Positions 48,426-58,794 of a DNA stretch of 64,000 bases are shown piece by piece. Location of the stretch: the NCBI GenBank assembly GCA_049487715.1, contig CP150586.1, forward strand, positions 186,001 through 250,000, written 5' to 3'. A model generated the notes under the pieces. That model saw nothing but the letters and a program-made list of their open reading frames with translations, searched no databases and had not been told where the DNA came from. Made by a program: the position numbers and the translations under genes. Source of the DNA: Pycnococcus provasolii (taxonomy: Eukaryota; Chlorophyta; Pseudoscourfieldiophyceae; Pseudoscourfieldiales). Positions within the stretch are counted from its first letter, which is position 1, and each line of letters opens with the position of its first letter.

Positions 48426-48790
48426 CGGGCATGCAAGTCGAAGTCCATGCTCATCTTGACCATGTGTTACAACGGGCATGCAAGTCCATGCAAGTCCGTC
48501 TAGGCTCATCTTGACCATGTGTTATAAAGGGCATGCAAGTCCATGCAAGTCCGTCTAGGCTGACCTTGACCATGTGTTACAACGGGCATGCAAGTCCATG
48601 CAAGTCCGTCTAGGCTCATCTTGACCATGTGTTATAAAGGGCATGCAAGTCCATGCAAGTCCGTCTAGGCTGACCTTGACCATGTGTTATAAAGGGCATG
48701 CAAGTCCATGCAAGTCCGTCTAGGCTGACCTTGACCATGTGTTACAACGGGCATGCCAGTCCACATATCACATATGAGCGAGTCAAGGCT
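48426..48790. repeat. 55 bp tandem repeat in a divergent promoter
   Basis: The phrase CATGTGTTA recurs at 48461, 48516, 48571, 48626, 48681 and 48736, an exact 55 bp period. Each unit also holds GGGCATGCAAGTCC, a second CATGCAAGTCC and GTCTAGGCT. Units differ mainly at ATAAA versus ACAAC after the shared GTT, and TCATC versus TGACC before TTGACC. The array lies between TRMT10 and the transporter gene, which are transcribed away from it. Confidence 0.95.
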
Positions 48791-49053
48791 TAATTTTATG
48801 CGTTAGTCTGTGGCCTCCTCCTCAAAGGCTCAAAGACCCGCGTTCTTCTTCTTCGTCGAAACCTTGAGGGTACCCTATGGCCTATGCGCGTTGCGATCCT
48901 CCTCGCTCGATTTTCATTCTTGAGACAAGTGCTCTTTCGAATTTGAGCTCAGGCTCATTAGGCGATGGCGGATACGTCAACAAGCACTAAGAGCGAAGTC
49001 GTCCGTCGGCATCGCTCCAGGCTTCACAGCTAAAGAGTGATGCGGAGGCGGCC

Positions 49054-50085
49054 ATGGCGGCCTCAGGGTCATCATCCAAGGTGGGATCCTCGGCGGCTGA
49101 TGCTCCCTTAGGCAGTGGCGCAGATTCAGACTCCGTCTGGCTTACCGTCGTCTCCGCGTACATGTACGTGATCATCTGGATGACTGTCTCGTGCAGTGTC
49201 ATCCTATTCAACAAGTGGCTGCTCGCATACACGCCGTTCCACTACCCAATCACACTCACGCTATGGCACATGGCGTTCTGCAGCACGTGCGGCTTCATCG
49301 TCGTGCGCGTGCTCAAAGTGACGCCGTCCGTTAACATGAGCTGGACCGACTACGGAAAGCGTGTCGTTCCCATTGGCGCTCTCTACGCGCTCAGCCTGTG
49401 GCTCTCCAACTCCGCATACCTCTACCTGAGCGTATCTTTCATACAGATGACCAAAAGCCTCATGCCAGGCTTGACCTTCTTGGTCGGCATGATGGCTGGC
49501 CGCGAAACGTACAGCCACAGCACAGCCATCAACATGACAATCATAGCCGTCGGAGTCGCCGTCGCTGCATACGGGGAGCTCAACTTCGTACTCAAGGGCG
49601 TACTCATGCAGCTCGGAGCTCTCGTCTTCGAGGCTGCGCGACTCATGCTCGTGCAGGTGCTCATCGACGCCAAGGGCATGAAGATGAACAGCTTCCAGAG
49701 CCTTTACTACATCTCGCCAGCCTGTGGCGTCTGCCTGCTCGTGCCGTTCTACTTCATGGAGTACGACGAGGTTTCCGCAAAGTATAGCACACTACTGACG
49801 AGCGTTGACCCGAAAATTCTTATCGCCAACGCTGCCACCGCCTTCTTGCTCAACCTCGCGGTCTTCCTGCTCATCGGCAAGACGTCCGCGCTGACGATGA
49901 ACATCGCGGGCGTGATCAAGGACTGGATCCTGATCGCCGCGTCGGGATACCTGTTCCAGAGCCCTATCACCGCGCTTAATCTCGCCGGCTATTTCGTCGC
50001 GTTCTGCGCAGTGTGCGTGTATCAGTACACGAAGCTGCAGAGGCTCAAGCAGGCCGCAGCCGTAGCGCGCAAGGACCGAGGTTGA
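49054..50085 (+). CDS. Triose-phosphate-translocator-family transporter (sugar-phosphate/nucleotide-sugar)
   Basis: A 343-residue member of the drug/metabolite superfamily, TPT branch, with ten predicted helices. Characteristic phrases are TVSCSVILFNKWLLAYTPFH, YPITLTLWHMAFCS, LSNSAYLYLSVSFIQMTKSL, then MPGLTFLVGMM, EARLMLVQVLI-type and LTMNIAGVIKDWILIAASGY. These fit the Golgi/ER group of plant translocators (the KD/KT/KVAG clade, including UDP-sugar transporters) better than the plastid TPT/PPT carriers, and there is no transit peptide. The short N-terminus ends before helix 1 and the C-terminal tail is basic (LQRLKQAAAVARKDRG). The ATG at 49054 has a GCCATGG context. The substrate cannot be fixed. 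It may feed the glycosyltransferases in this window, but no linkage is implied. Confidence 0.88.
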   Translation: MAASGSSSKVGSSAADAPLGSGADSDSVWLTVVSAYMYVIIWMTVSCSVILFNKWLLAYTPFHYPITLTLWHMAFCSTCGFIVVRVLKVTPSVNMSWTDYGKRVVPIGALYALSLWLSNSAYLYLSVSFIQMTKSLMPGLTFLVGMMAGRETYSHSTAINMTIIAVGVAVAAYGELNFVLKGVLMQLGALVFEAARLMLVQVLIDAKGMKMNSFQSLYYISPACGVCLLVPFYFMEYDEVSAKYSTLLTSVDPKILIANAATAFLLNLAVFLLIGKTSALTMNIAGVIKDWILIAASGYLFQSPITALNLAGYFVAFCAVCVYQYTKLQRLKQAAAVARKDRG

Positions 50086-50389
50086 AGGAAGACGGAAATG
50101 GTGTGCGGCGAAAGGCGCATGTTTATATGTTGTCACATTGCAACCTTCATTTTGACATGTCCACGTCCATGTCCACGTCCACGCAAACTACTGTGTGCAC
50201 AATGTTTCTAGGTCTCGTGTGCGTGTGCGCGCGCGTGTGCGTGTACTTGCTTACTTGCGTGCGTGTGCGTGTGCCTTGATGAAATCGTGCGTTAATTTTT
50301 CAGAAACTTACTTACACTCCACACGTACCATCCTAAACCCACAACTTTGTTTTCACCTTATTTTTCACTTTCTGTTATCGTAATGAACT
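50086..50389. other. Convergent 3' spacer
   Basis: Non-coding spacer between the transporter and the converging cyclase. It contains a GTGTGCGTGCGC-type repeat near 50215-50275 and TCCACGTCCATG phrases near 50160-50180. No gene seen. Confidence 0.6.
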
Positions 50390-53300
50390 CTACTTCTCTG
50401 TCAATTCACGGAAACCATTCCAACCGTCGGGTGCCTGGAAGTTGTAAGATTCCATCACCTCAAGCAACGTTGTTGAAGGTCCGTCCTCCGTGTCATTGCC
50501 GAGCACATCCTTGCGTTTTTGGCACTCGGTGACAATCTGCTTTGCCAATGCCCAATTTCCGTCCGAGTATGCCTTGTACCCTTCCTCGAATCTTCGCAAG
50601 TATGTGTCATTCACGGCCCAAACACGTGTAATATCAGGATGATCCTCGAACTCCGCGCGATACTTCTCGTCCAAATCGAAGCTGCACGTCTCCTCGTCAG
50701 CCGTCGTGTAGAACCCTCCTGAAATGTCAGCCTCGGGGATCTTCTGATCGTCGACGTCAAATGTGAACAGTCCCATGGGCTTAATGGAACCCTTGACGGT
50801 CACGCAGTCAATCTGGCGGCACTTGCGCTTCACATCCGGGCTAAGGATGGAGGCAAAGTCTTCCGAGATGAGAATGGTCGAGCGGAACTGCTTCGTCGCC
50901 GCCTCGAGGCGGGACGCCATGTTCACGTTCGGGGATAGGTAGGACGCATCCACCTTGTACTCCGACCCAATTGCACCCTCAATCGCCCAGCCGACGTGAA
51001 GTCCAAAGCCCATCTTCGTGCGGAAGTTTGGCATGCGCTCATTCAGCTTGGCGTTGCCGCGGTAATCCTTCAGCTTCGCGCTCTTCTTTAGGCACGAGAC
51101 GATCGTAATGAAGCTCGCAAGTGCCTTGTCGGCGACGCGCTCCACCTCGAGACGCTTCTCACCCTTGAGATTTTGCGGATTCTCGAGATCCTCAACTGTG
51201 ATCATCTTGTCGAATTTCCAAACGAGCAAGAATGCGTCGCCAATATTCTTGTTCGCCGATCCAGCGTGCAAAGCCACCTCCTGGTGAACGATCTTTCCAA
51301 TCGTGTTCACGTACTCCATGATGCCCTCCTGCAGCACTTCCGTGGTGTCCGTGAACTGGCGAATGTCGCAGAATCCGAAAATGGCAACCATCTTTTTACC
51401 CGGAACCATCGGGTCGAGATCGCCGCCATTTTTCATGTTCTCACTGATAATCTCCGCGCCAGCATCGCCAAAGCCGAGCGCAAGCAGGCTGCAGATCTTG
51501 GCGATGGACGTCTCGAGGACGCGTGTCTCAAGATTGCTATGCTCTAAGTTCTCCGTAGAGGGGCGCGAGACCTTGCCACTCTTGCCAGCCCCGAGAGGGT
51601 TTTCACTCATGTCCTTCACGTACTTGACCATCTTCTCGATGGGCGCGAGCACTAGCTCGTTCGCATCTTTCGAGAATGCCATCGCACCAGCGCCAAGGAC
51701 TATGCAAATGAAGATCGTCCGGAAGATGTTGAGAAGTGCCTGCAGGCGGCTCTCGTCCTGCATGTCGAAGCGTGCAAGCGTGACAATCGTGCAGTGGCTA
51801 CAATACCTGTCGCAGTCAGCATTGGGTACGCCGGCATCCGCCAAGCATTTCGTCTGGCATGTGCTCTGGTCCGCCTCCTTAGTACCTTCGAAACACCATC
51901 CGCACGCCTTGGCGCAGTTGGCGTTGGCAGGAGTTGCATCGCGCGTTTCCGGGAAGCCGAGGCAGCTTTCCGAGCAGTACTTGACCGACGGCGCGGGTGA
52001 TCTCGCAGACACCGACTGCTTTTCGTCCCTTCGCAGCTCCTTGATCTTGCTCATGCGCGCCCAGCCGCCAATCTTCAGGTAGTACAGGTCCCGGTGGCTC
52101 ATGCCGTCTCTCGTCAAATCCACGAACTTGTCCGTCGCAGACGAGAGAGCCGTTGTGACGTACGCGTCGTCTTTGTACACCTTCGCCGCGCTCGCGTTGT
52201 ACAGGTCCTGCTCGACGTTCGAAAGGTACTGACTGTGCAAGATGTCAATGGAGCCCGCGCCGAACTCCGTCGTCGTGATGGCTGGCGAGCTGCTGAGGTA
52301 CCCGCCCTCGAGGTCGAATATGGGCAGGAGGAAGATCATCGCGAGCACGAGGATGATCACCTTGCGCGTGATCATGTCCGAGAGCTTCTGCCCCACGCGG
52401 CTCTCCTCGCCGAGCTCCTCCTCCTCGTCGTCGAGCTCGATCACGTGATCCTCGCCCCGGCTCTGCGCCTCGCGACGCTGCTGGTACTGCTTGTACAGCT
52501 TGACGATGCGCACGAGGCGGACGAGGCGCACGATGCGCCCAGCCTTCGAGCCCGCGCGTCCGGTTCGCCCCGTCTTGGCGAGTGCCACGTCGTCACCCTC
52601 GCCGCCGCCGTCGCCCTCTCCGCCGAAGAACGAGTCGTAGACAGCCTTGATGTCGAGGATGAGCGACAAGGTTGCGACGAAGTCGAGCCAGAAGTAAAAG
52701 CCAAGGCTGTACCCGGGCTTCGACAGGCACAGCGCGATGAGCTCGAGACTGAAGCAGATGAGGCAGAGGATCGTCACCGCCTCGAAGCCCGTGTCGGCCT
52801 CCTTCTCCGTGCCGAGTAGGCGAATGTCGTCGCCGAACAGCGCCCAGATGGTGATCATGGTCATGAAAGTCGAGATGTAAGCGCCTTCGATAGCCTCGTG
52901 CAGCTGTTTTTTCCACTCGGGCCGGTCGATCGCCGACACCTCGAAGAGCGTTGCGACGCTGTTGCGCTTCTTGCGCTGTTGCATGAGGTTCGCCTTGATC
53001 TTCTTCAAGCTCTCCGTGTCGGAGCCATCCTTGATGGACGTGCGCCGCCTTGCCGCGCCCACGAGGCCGCTTTGGCGTTTTGGCTTTTTGCCTGGGTGCG
53101 ACGACTCCACCGAGGCTGTGCTGTCTATGCTTACTCTCGACACCATGTCGTGGTTGTTGGTGCGCGTTGGCAGCTCCATGCCGTTTTCGTCGACGAACGA
53201 CCTTTTCCGAAGGAACTCCGGCTGCTGCTGCTCGCTGACTGCGACGCTGTTGCTCTCTGGTGCACTGACGTCACCCATGACGAGTTGGTGTGGTTTCTTC

Positions 53301-53437
53301 TTCTCTTCCGATACGGGTCCGGGTGACCACGTCGCCGCGTCGTCGCCTTCTTCAATGAGCGCGTTAGGCAGCGCGACGGTGTGTTTGTTGTTGTTGACGG
53401 AGTTGTCCGAGCCTGTCCACAACACACGGATAGCCAT
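50390..53437 (-). CDS. Voltage-sensor-linked class III adenylate cyclase
   Basis: A 1015-residue protein. After a disordered tail, four membrane segments (about 185-315) form a channel-type voltage sensor whose S4 reads RIVRLVRLVRIVKLYK (about 299-314). A fifth helix follows (VIILVLAMIFLLPIF, about 358-372). An ectodomain of about 190 residues holds two Cys-rich modules (SESCLGFPE, ANCAKACGWC, TCQTKCLADAG, CDRYCSHC), then a sixth helix (IFRTIFICIVLGAGAMAF, about 567-585). The cytosolic cyclase has metal-binding Asp691 (FGFCDIRQF) and Asp734 (NKNIGDAFLLVW), Lys730 and Asp830 at the adenine-selecting places, and Asn839/Arg843 (SPNVNMASRLEAATK). This points to cAMP, not cGMP. There is no K+ filter, so it is not an obvious channel. 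The start ATG at 53437 is the first in frame. Confidence 0.85.
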   Translation of the reverse strand: MAIRVLWTGSDNSVNNNKHTVALPNALIEEGDDAATWSPGPVSEEKKKPHQLVMGDVSAPESNSVAVSEQQQPEFLRKRSFVDENGMELPTRTNNHDMVSRVSIDSTASVESSHPGKKPKRQSGLVGAARRRTSIKDGSDTESLKKIKANLMQQRKKRNSVATLFEVSAIDRPEWKKQLHEAIEGAYISTFMTMITIWALFGDDIRLLGTEKEADTGFEAVTILCLICFSLELIALCLSKPGYSLGFYFWLDFVATLSLILDIKAVYDSFFGGEGDGGGEGDDVALAKTGRTGRAGSKAGRIVRLVRLVRIVKLYKQYQQRREAQSRGEDHVIELDDEEEELGEESRVGQKLSDMITRKVIILVLAMIFLLPIFDLEGGYLSSSPAITTTEFGAGSIDILHSQYLSNVEQDLYNASAAKVYKDDAYVTTALSSATDKFVDLTRDGMSHRDLYYLKIGGWARMSKIKELRRDEKQSVSARSPAPSVKYCSESCLGFPETRDATPANANCAKACGWCFEGTKEADQSTCQTKCLADAGVPNADCDRYCSHCTIVTLARFDMQDESRLQALLNIFRTIFICIVLGAGAMAFSKDANELVLAPIEKMVKYVKDMSENPLGAGKSGKVSRPSTENLEHSNLETRVLETSIAKICSLLALGFGDAGAEIISENMKNGGDLDPMVPGKKMVAIFGFCDIRQFTDTTEVLQEGIMEYVNTIGKIVHQEVALHAGSANKNIGDAFLLVWKFDKMITVEDLENPQNLKGEKRLEVERVADKALASFITIVSCLKKSAKLKDYRGNAKLNERMPNFRTKMGFGLHVGWAIEGAIGSEYKVDASYLSPNVNMASRLEAATKQFRSTILISEDFASILSPDVKRKCRQIDCVTVKGSIKPMGLFTFDVDDQKIPEADISGGFYTTADEETCSFDLDEKYRAEFEDHPDITRVWAVNDTYLRRFEEGYKAYSDGNWALAKQIVTECQKRKDVLGNDTEDGPSTTLLEVMESYNFQAPDGWNGFRELTEK

Positions 53438-55138
53438 TCACACGACTGGATGGCCTCCCTCCCAGTACAGCAGCGGCCCAGTTATCGGCTCCTGCTCAGA
53501 TGCTCCGTCAGATGCTGCTTGCTTGCTGTATGATCGAGTTGCCCTGCCAGCTCAACACCTATAAGCACAATGTCTCTTTTCTAAAGCTGAAATCACTTAA
53601 TGCGACGCGCAATGGCAACTTCCAGAATGTTGGGTTGCTTGACACAACAGGAGTGGCGAGTGATGGCACGAGTGTTGACGAGTGTTGGACGAGTGTGGCC
53701 GGCGACAAATAAATGTTGATTGACAAACGCTGCTGCCTCCCGGGATGACGCCAAAGAGGCCAAGCGTCACAGGAGTCTTACCTCTTAATTATGAGCACGG
53801 CTAGACACAAAGTGCAACGGCAGCACGGCTACAATGCACGGCTTGACACAAAGCAGGCTCGGTGACAAAGCAGACGTTTTTTATTATACACGGCAACAGT
53901 CGCCCTTAAAGGTAGGTGGCCTGCTTCGTCCCCCCTGCTTCGGCCTCACAGCCTTCTGAATCCATCCGGTCACGAATCTCCCTCCGACCAAGCCTCCGGG
54001 ATCGGGATCGGGGATCCCCAAAGGGCAGATCTGGCCTCACACGAAAAGAAATTAAGAAACCCTCTTTTTCGCAAAAGACTTCCTTTCCCCTCAAGAGAAG
54101 AAGAAAAATAAGGGGGACGTTTGTTTGGGACGTTTGGCCGTCTTAAGTGGCCGTCTTGGCGTCTTGCAAGAGGCGGTACGGTAAGTTTACCCTGAGAGCT
54201 CTCGCCAAGTGGGATCCCAGCAGGTGGTGTCGGCAAGTCGGCGAACAGGCACAACCCCTGCCAGAATTCTGGCCTCCCAAGGATGCCTCCCAGGACTTTG
54301 CAAAGGCGTTGTCGGTTGTTGCTGTTGTCCAAGCGTCATTGGAAACGCCTGTTTCTTTAGAAAGAAGAAACAGCTTAGCTTGCAAGGAAAGAAACGCCTC
54401 CACCACAGTCCACATCAGACACAGTGTCGTTCGGCGAGTGTCTCCTCAAGGCTCTCCGACAAGAGATGGATCCCTGGGGGGGATTCAAACAGGTACCTCT
54501 CGAAACGCAACGCACAGCAGCCGAGTGAGTCCCTGACGAATAGCGGATAGCCTACCTATTAGCCTCCCACGCCCCTGTCAGTCTGTCACCTGTTCTCTCC
54601 TCTCTGACAAGTCTCAGTCTCAGAGACGAGTGCACATGCCCAGGCGTTGCAACGAGCAGAGCAGAGGCGCAGCAGGAGAAAGGGAGAGAGCCATCAGGGG
54701 ATGGGATCCCATCACTGGACAGCCGGAGGATCAGCTGATTCCACGCCACCAGCCAGCCATGATGGCCCGTGGCCGCACAAAACAACACGACTATCATAAC
54801 ATTTACCCTAAGTTATGTAGGGCTTCCCTTCCCTTCCTTCCATCGAAGGCCAGAGGTTCGGGGTTCTAGAGGCAACCTTAAGTGCTTGGGGACAAGACGG
54901 CGTGCTGCGCCGTGCTGCGTGCGTATCGTACGTGCGTGCGTCGGGAAAACCATACATAGTCTACGTGAGGATTAACAAACATGTACATGTACGACACAGT
55001 CGGGGGTACTGTACCATGCATGCATGATTAGGTTCTACTTATGATTTTATTTCTTTTCAAAAAAAAACGTTTTTGGGTTTACCGTATCTTATTACCGGTA
55101 CGTATCCAATTCCACCTCATGAATGAAATCAATGCTTC
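53438..55138. other. 1.7 kb intergenic region
   Basis: No supportable gene. Short frames (53916-54146 plus, 54147-54536 plus) have no family. ACGAGTGTTG phrases repeat near 53660-53690, and GTACGTGCGTGC phrases near 54920. The left part should contain the cyclase promoter. Confidence 0.5.
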
Positions 55139-57649
55139 TCAGTCCAACTCCACCTCGTCAACGAGCGCCTTGTGTACACGTTTCCGATTCTCAGCCTTCG
55201 GACGCGCTCCAGGGGGCCCGCTTCCTGAGCCCATCAGAGATTTCGCAATGCCAATCCACGACTGGTCGCATGGACGTTTCGGCTTAGTCTTGTTCAGCGC
55301 ATACGCCCAAAGCTTCCCCGAATTTCTCCCCGAAATTCCACCATGAGTCCTTTCGTACTCCCTCGCAGCCTTCTCGTTAAGTTTCGGGTGAAGTGCCTGG
55401 GATAAGGCTGACGATACCATCTCCGTACGGGGCATTGGTTCGGTTTTGGATGCGCTACCCGCATTCTGCAGATCCGTTTCGGGCTTCTTGAAGTTGTACC
55501 CCTCACGCAGCACGTCCCTCTTTGGCGTCTTCTTCGACAGTTGCTTTGACGGTGGCGGCGGCGGCTTGCACACTGGCTCCGGCCGAGTCCAATTCGTCCA
55601 CGTCGTCCCAAGCTTCCGAGCATCGCGCGACGTCTCCTTCAGCGTTAGCTTCAGCTGCTTGTGAAAGTTGGTAAATTCACCGCGCAGCTCCAAGCTCTGG
55701 CTATTGTTGTTCTTCCTGCGCATCCTCTCGTCTTTCTTCAGGGAGTTCCAGTCCTCCATGCTCGCGACGCGCGACTCTTGAATGAACCACAGGCACTCGC
55801 TCACGACGTTCACGAGGTGCGGCGTCTGCACACCATCGCGCGTTTGCAGAAAGTCCTGAAGGTATGCGCAATCTTTTGACATCGGGTTGTTCTCCGGCAG
55901 GCTTCCCTTGGCGAGGTCTGATATGCGAGGCGTGTGCGGCCGCGGCGACCGCATCGAGCGATCGCGTGCACTCATCGGCACTCTGGGGCTTGCCATGCCT
56001 GAGCGAGATGTCACCGAGCCAGGTCGGGAGCTGCTGTACAGCGCATGCCCCCTCGACGACGACGACGACGTCGACGGACGGCCAGTTTGCCTCTGGTAGT
56101 TTTGGATGAGTCCCGACACGCTGCCTTGCATTGCCGCAGCCGCCCCCTTCGCGGCAGCCGCGGGGCGAGGCCCGCCAGGTGCCGAGCTCGGCTTCGCCTG
56201 GCTCGCAGCCTCCAGCCTGCCTCGTGCCGTCATCGCACCCGACGAGGAGAAGGGTCGAGATGGCGACTTCTTCGCCTTGGTCATCATGTTCAGGAGAAGT
56301 GGGGGCACGACCGTCTCGCGCTCGCGCAACGTGGAGCTGGCCAGTGCGCACATCTGCGGCGTGGGTGGCATCGTAGCGCCTGTCGTCGGATGCACGAGCT
56401 GGCGCGCCTTGAGCTCCTTGAGCGCCTGCTCCGCGTTGGCAACCTCAGCCTTGTGGCTGGGCGCGTAGATGCGCGCCATCTTGAACACGATGCGTCCGTC
56501 GCTCTGGCTCCTCGCGAGCGGCTCCTCGACTTCGGTGTTTCCGTCAAACTTCTCGAGCAAGTCCTTGAGGCTGATGACCGTCTGCCCGATGAGCCTCGGC
56601 TTCGAGATGACTCCCACGGCTGTGCGGTGCATGACGTCGAAGCGTATGTCCGCCTCGAGCTGGTTGTAGCACACGCGCGGCAGGCTCAGCGCGAACGACC
56701 GGTACATGTTGTCCATGTTGCCCGCCTCCTCGGAGCGGTAGACGATGTCAAACTCGCCCTCGCTCCACCTGCTCACCTCGATCCAGAACTTGTCGCGGCC
56801 GTGTACATTCTCGCGAAGGAGCCGCTTCGTTCCGAGGTGCAGCCGGACCCACCGGCTTTTGTGCGAGTCCATCTCGCTGGGCACGCCAACGAGCGTGATG
56901 ACGCCGAGCCCGTGGTCGATGAACGGCGACCTTTTGAAGTCGATGGGTCGTATTTTGTTCGGAGGCTGTAGCGGCTTGCGGAACCTCATGGTAGTTCCCG
57001 CGAGCGCGACGTCCGCGGCGTCTATGATGACCTGCGCGATGGGTTCCTGGTCGAGCACGGTTGTCTTGCGGCTGTCCTCCCAGTCGTAGAGGACGAGCTT
57101 GACGAGCTGTTCGCGGTACGGGTCGAGCTTGATTGTGATCCACGTCGCGAACCTGGGCTCCGGCGAGTCGAACATGACTTCGGTTCGCATGTACTCTCTC
57201 CATCCGGTTCCCTTTTCGTCGGGCACCCACGCGACGACGCACGGGTCGATGAAGCTCATGATGTCCGTGCTCTGCAGACCTTTGATGGACACGCCAATGT
57301 CGAGGTACTTGAGTTCGCTCAGGAAGGTTTCTCTTTTTTCCTGCGTGTCGTTGTGCAGCATTTGCTTCGCTCTCAGAGGCGGTTGCCATTCGCGCGTCGT
57401 TGTCGAACCACCACCACCACCACCACCCGCTGAACCCGCGTTGTCCGTACGCTGCTTCGAGCGTCGAAACTCGTCGTCGTTCGTATCGGCGGCCCCTGCT
57501 GTATGTTTCCCTGATGCAGCGGATGCTTTGAGCTCAGGAGCAGTCGCGTTATTCGTATTCACTTTCTCCAAGTCCAGAGACAGGCCCGAGGCCGGTTGGA
57601 ACCCAGCAGCCCGCTGGCCCGACTCATTAAAGTCCGGCTGAGCTGACAT
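55139..57649 (-). CDS. Copine-like tandem C2 domain protein lacking the vWA domain
   Basis: An 836-residue protein. After about 105 disordered residues, two C2-like domains resemble the copine C2A-C2B pair: YLDIGVSIKGLQSTDIMSFI, DPCVVAWVPDEKGTGWREYM, ATWITIKLDPYREQLVKLVL (about 110-250), then a second from about 270 (FWIEVSRWSEGEFDIVYRSE, NQLEADIRFDVMHRT, LIGQTVISLKDLLEKF). C2A has DWED but few of the other Ca2+-binding Asp residues, so Ca2+ dependence is doubtful. The copine vWA/A-domain is absent. The second half is Ser/Arg/Pro-rich with only short helical parts (a Trp- and Lys-rich stretch near 600-690). Membrane binding is likely; the function is unknown. The ATG at 57649 is the first in frame. 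TTAAG-rich DNA precedes it. Confidence 0.75.
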   Translation of the reverse strand: MSAQPDFNESGQRAAGFQPASGLSLDLEKVNTNNATAPELKASAASGKHTAGAADTNDDEFRRSKQRTDNAGSAGGGGGGGSTTTREWQPPLRAKQMLHNDTQEKRETFLSELKYLDIGVSIKGLQSTDIMSFIDPCVVAWVPDEKGTGWREYMRTEVMFDSPEPRFATWITIKLDPYREQLVKLVLYDWEDSRKTTVLDQEPIAQVIIDAADVALAGTTMRFRKPLQPPNKIRPIDFKRSPFIDHGLGVITLVGVPSEMDSHKSRWVRLHLGTKRLLRENVHGRDKFWIEVSRWSEGEFDIVYRSEEAGNMDNMYRSFALSLPRVCYNQLEADIRFDVMHRTAVGVISKPRLIGQTVISLKDLLEKFDGNTEVEEPLARSQSDGRIVFKMARIYAPSHKAEVANAEQALKELKARQLVHPTTGATMPPTPQMCALASSTLRERETVVPPLLLNMMTKAKKSPSRPFSSSGAMTARGRLEAASQAKPSSAPGGPRPAAAAKGAAAAMQGSVSGLIQNYQRQTGRPSTSSSSSRGHALYSSSRPGSVTSRSGMASPRVPMSARDRSMRSPRPHTPRISDLAKGSLPENNPMSKDCAYLQDFLQTRDGVQTPHLVNVVSECLWFIQESRVASMEDWNSLKKDERMRRKNNNSQSLELRGEFTNFHKQLKLTLKETSRDARKLGTTWTNWTRPEPVCKPPPPPSKQLSKKTPKRDVLREGYNFKKPETDLQNAGSASKTEPMPRTEMVSSALSQALHPKLNEKAAREYERTHGGISGRNSGKLWAYALNKTKPKRPCDQSWIGIAKSLMGSGSGPPGARPKAENRKRVHKALVDEVELD

Positions 57650-58794
57650 AAGCTTATGTTACTCCTTAAGAAACAGGTAGAAGAAACAGCCTTAACGTTA
57701 AGACTTATTTAAGGTATGATAAGGTTAAGCTGGTTACCTTACGTTAAGTTGAAGTTGCGTGTAAGAGCTGTTGTATTATAATAGAAGATAGGAGATATGC
57801 GGTGGTGTATCGAGCGAAGAACCAGCCAGAAACAGCAAGAAACAACGCAGCGTTGACCACTTTAAGATGATGAAATGATGAGGGTGGCAACTTCAAGATG
57901 GCGGTGCGGTGTTGAAATGAGTGAGCTTCGTTGAGCTTCGTCGCCCGGTGCACGGGACCCACGTACATACTCGCCTTAAGAAGGTCGTCGAAGAAACGGG
58001 GCGGCCTCGAAGCTCGGGACGAGAACTGGTCGCACGAGAATGAGAGAACGGGCTTTTAGGGCACCAGACAAAATGACAAAAGGAATAAGGTACACCAGAT
58101 GCATCAGGTGTGCCATCTCCATCAATATTATTGTCAGTTGTTGTCACATCCTTGTGAACTCCGTGCATCGAGTTCCCCTTTCCTTTCCGGTCACTGGCAC
58201 TGGGTGGGTGGGTGGGTCCCATGGGAGGCAAAGCCTTGCACCTTTATTCTGATTGTAAAAAATTCCATACACTCATTAACGCTTCCATCTCATCATACCT
58301 TTACGGGTAGGGTACCGTTAGTGGCGCCCTTGTTCTAGAAGTTAACAACGAACACCTTGCTGTTGTGCCATTTTTTTAACAATTCGGGAGGCTCGTCCTC
58401 CATCATGTTGGTTGGCAGGTCACACCCAGCCAGCTGAGTGCAGTGAGTGGCGGCCTGAGCACTGGATCCAACTCCATGCGAAGGATGCGAACACACACCC
58501 TGTCCCCTTCCCTTGGCTGCCTTCATTGGTGGGAGGATCCACCTGCATCCCCCTTGAGGAGGCTTTGTCCGACCCAAACACGGCACGGTTAGGGTTTGGG
58601 TTAGGGTTAGGGTTACGGTTACGGGTTACGGATAGGGTTAGGGTTAGGGTTCGGTGCTCGCCCTCCCCGCTGTCCGCCCGCCATTCCCTCTCTCTTTGTC
58701 TGCTTCTTTCTGCGTCGTCGTCGTCGTCGTCACTGCTCGGGTTACTGCTTGATCTTGGAATCTCCTCGTTCACTTTCAGACTCTCGCTCAATCT
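57650..58794. other. Divergent promoter region of copine-like and YaaA genes
   Basis: No gene seen. The left end is rich in TTAAG and AAGGTTA phrases (57655-57760); the right end carries the TTAGGG-type array. Frames of about 110-130 codons in between are unrecognised. Confidence 0.55.
58587..58652. repeat. TTAGGG-type array upstream of YaaA
   Basis: About eight TTAGGG-like units, several degenerate (GGTTACGG, GGTTTGGG), 145-210 bp before the YaaA start. Confidence 0.9.

Noticed and set aside
48426-48790. Possible CRISPR-like array
   Set aside because: The repeats are contiguous 55 bp units without unique spacers, in a eukaryotic promoter; it is a minisatellite.
12360-53437. A functional operon-like cluster of excitability genes (K+ channel, four-repeat channel, EF-hand protein, cyclase)
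   Set aside because: They are on different strands, spread over 40 kb and separated by unrelated genes; co-location is probably chance.
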